Below the pieces are notes generated by a model. It had not been told where the DNA came from, ran no database searches, and was given only the letters and a program-made list of their open reading frames with translations. Both the position numbers and the translations under genes were made by a program. Below, piece after piece: positions 21,374 to 22,637 of a DNA stretch of 22,637 bases (position 1 is its first letter; every line of letters starts with the position of its first letter). The DNA comes from a virus. The DNA is taken from the IMG/VR virus record IMGVR_UViG_3300009164_000379, positions 1 through 22,637 of that record; one strand, 5' to 3'.

Positions 21374-22637
21374 TTAGATTTCGCAGTTTCCTGCAGTGCA
21401 ACTTAGCATCTGAGCACCTTCGACATTATCGTCATATTCTTTGAAGTTCTCCCAGTCTACTGTATCCGGAACCAGCAACTTTAATCTGTTGTAGGCTTCT
21501 TCATCACATTCTTCATAAGGTGCTTGCTTGTAAGTGCCGCCATCCATCGGCAGGAAAGACACACCAGTCACTTCATCAAAGTGTTTGAATGTCCAAGCCC
21601 CTACATCCATCCATTCGTTCTCTAAGACCGATATAGTTACTGACGGCTTATGCTCACAGTAGTGACGCTGAAATATCAACCACAAGCGTAAGTGCTGAAT
21701 AGCAGATAAGTCTTCACGCAATAGTCCACCTTCAGCGACAGCAACAGGAAAACTAAATACTGTTGTTGATTCAGGCTTCATTACACAAGGCTCTGCAACA
21801 AATCCAGCTTGAATCATAAACTGTGTTAAAGGGTCTTTATTATCAGCTCGTACACGACGAATATAATACTTGCTGTGTTGAGGATGAATACCAGACGCAG
21901 TACTACAGAGTTGTGAGACTGTTCCTTCGGGCTTAATTGCAGTAACAGCAACAGATTGATTAATACCAATGGCAGCAGCGTAGAAAGCATTAGTTGAGAC
22001 AGCAAGGTCACGAAGTTTCTCCAATCGAGCAGGTAAGTCTACATCATCAGGATTATTCAATAAAGTGTTATCACAGATACCAGTCATTGACACACCTAAA
22101 AGTGCTTCTTCTTCAGTGTTCTTTTGCCACACTTTACGCAAGTAAGGAAAGTCTGTTAACGACGCTTGAAAAGTGCCAAGAATTGTTGCCAAACGAATTT
22201 TATTGCTGATGGAGTCAATATCATCATCGCTACGAATAATACAGCTAGATAAGTTGCAAAATTGATAAGGACGTAAAATAATTTCAGAACAAGGGTTAGT
22301 ACCGAAAGCATAAGTTGCATCACGACGTCCATTCTTAGCAGCTTGAACTTGACTTGCTTCTCTGTTGAAGATTCCACGCTCTCCTGAGTGTGATTCATAA
22401 ATAGAACTCCATTCACGCATAAATTGACCAATAGAGGGTGTCTCAACATAAGTAGCAGAATTGTTTGCTAATGCTCTTTGACCTTGACCATCCCACCAAT
22501 TACCTGCTTTAGCATGAGCCATCTTATCGTCTGATAAGTCTGACAAGCTAATCATTGCACTCCGTCTGACTCCACCCACAACAACAACTTCCCCGATTTT
22601 GCACAGAATATCATGGCACTCAAGGGAAGTGAGACGG
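21374..22637 (-). CDS. nrdJ: Class II (adenosylcobalamin) ribonucleotide reductase, monomeric RTPR type, C-terminal part
   Basis: Makes deoxyribonucleotides from ribonucleotides for phage DNA synthesis, with a B12-derived radical. The frame is open to the right edge; 420 residues are visible, without the N-terminal and allosteric part. The first visible block is ECHDILCKIGEVVVV then GGVRRSAMISL. The active-site loop NPCSEI (bases about 22282-22299) carries the thiyl Cys and the Glu two residues later. FCNLSSC follows with the redox Cys 11 residues after the first, exactly as C408/E410/C419 in Lactobacillus leichmannii RTPR. The C-terminal SCTAGNCEI is the mobile C-x4-C reductant tail. No frameshift. 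It is encoded against the late genes, with its own terminator. Confidence 0.93.
   Translation of the reverse strand, partial: RLTSLECHDILCKIGEVVVVGGVRRSAMISLSDLSDDKMAHAKAGNWWDGQGQRALANNSATYVETPSIGQFMREWSSIYESHSGERGIFNREASQVQAAKNGRRDATYAFGTNPCSEIILRPYQFCNLSSCIIRSDDDIDSISNKIRLATILGTFQASLTDFPYLRKVWQKNTEEEALLGVSMTGICDNTLLNNPDDVDLPARLEKLRDLAVSTNAFYAAAIGINQSVAVTAIKPEGTVSQLCSTASGIHPQHSKYYIRRVRADNKDPLTQFMIQAGFVAEPCVMKPESTTVFSFPVAVAEGGLLREDLSAIQHLRLWLIFQRHYCEHKPSVTISVLENEWMDVGAWTFKHFDEVTGVSFLPMDGGTYKQAPYEECDEEAYNRLKLLVPDTVDWENFKEYDDNVEGAQMLSCTAGNCEI

Noticed and set aside
22156-22449. 97-aa hydrophobic minus-strand frame inside the reductase region
   Set aside because: Overlaps the reductase in another frame; the reductase frame has all catalytic motifs.

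Overview
The window is a stretch of a tailed bacteriophage genome with the short-tailed (podovirus) gene plan. It runs from the large terminase through portal, scaffold and capsid genes, a fibre region, tail adaptor and nozzle genes and internal (ejection) proteins to a lysis cassette. There is no tail tube, sheath, tape measure or baseplate gene. Base composition is AT-rich. The cobalamin-dependent ribonucleotide reductase, and small proteins of kinds I associate with uncultured aquatic phages (from memory of families, not a search), suggest an aquatic bacterial host. The host cannot be named from this sequence. There is no integrase, tRNA, CRISPR array, rRNA or insertion sequence in view, and no phage RNA polymerase.

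Layout. 2-1072: C-terminal part of the large terminase. 1084-3078: portal. 3087-3167: a good sigma70-type promoter and an inverted repeat ahead of a head-assembly group (83-aa protein, zinc-ribbon protein, scaffold, major capsid protein). 5489-5545: two hairpins in tandem that look like a terminator pair behind the capsid gene. 5569-10816: fibre region, with an alanine-heptad fibre, further fibre-like proteins, three tiny chaperone-like ORFs, and a GIY-YIG homing endonuclease wedged between two fibre genes. 10819-11937: small holin-like protein, beta-rich protein and three tiny very basic proteins. 11937-19889: adaptor, nozzle-like protein, a small fibre-like protein, a gp13-position protein and three long Gly/Ala/Gln-rich internal proteins, in an order resembling T7 genes 11 to 16. 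19920-21327: coiled-coil membrane protein, 3-TM holin and GH24 lysozyme. 21374-22637, minus strand: C-terminal part of a class II ribonucleotide reductase, convergent with the late genes and separated from them by a minus-strand terminator.

Genes are packed tightly. Most plus-strand junctions from 7592 onward are TAATG or ATGA stop/start overlaps, which suggests translational coupling along one long late transcript. The longest gap without a gene is about 95 bases, so no stretch over 300 bases is empty. I see no clear previously undescribed system. The points most worth checking are the endonuclease sitting exactly at a TAATG junction, the repeating fibre plus mini-chaperone cassettes, the basic mini-protein trio, and the Cys-for-Asp lysozyme active site.
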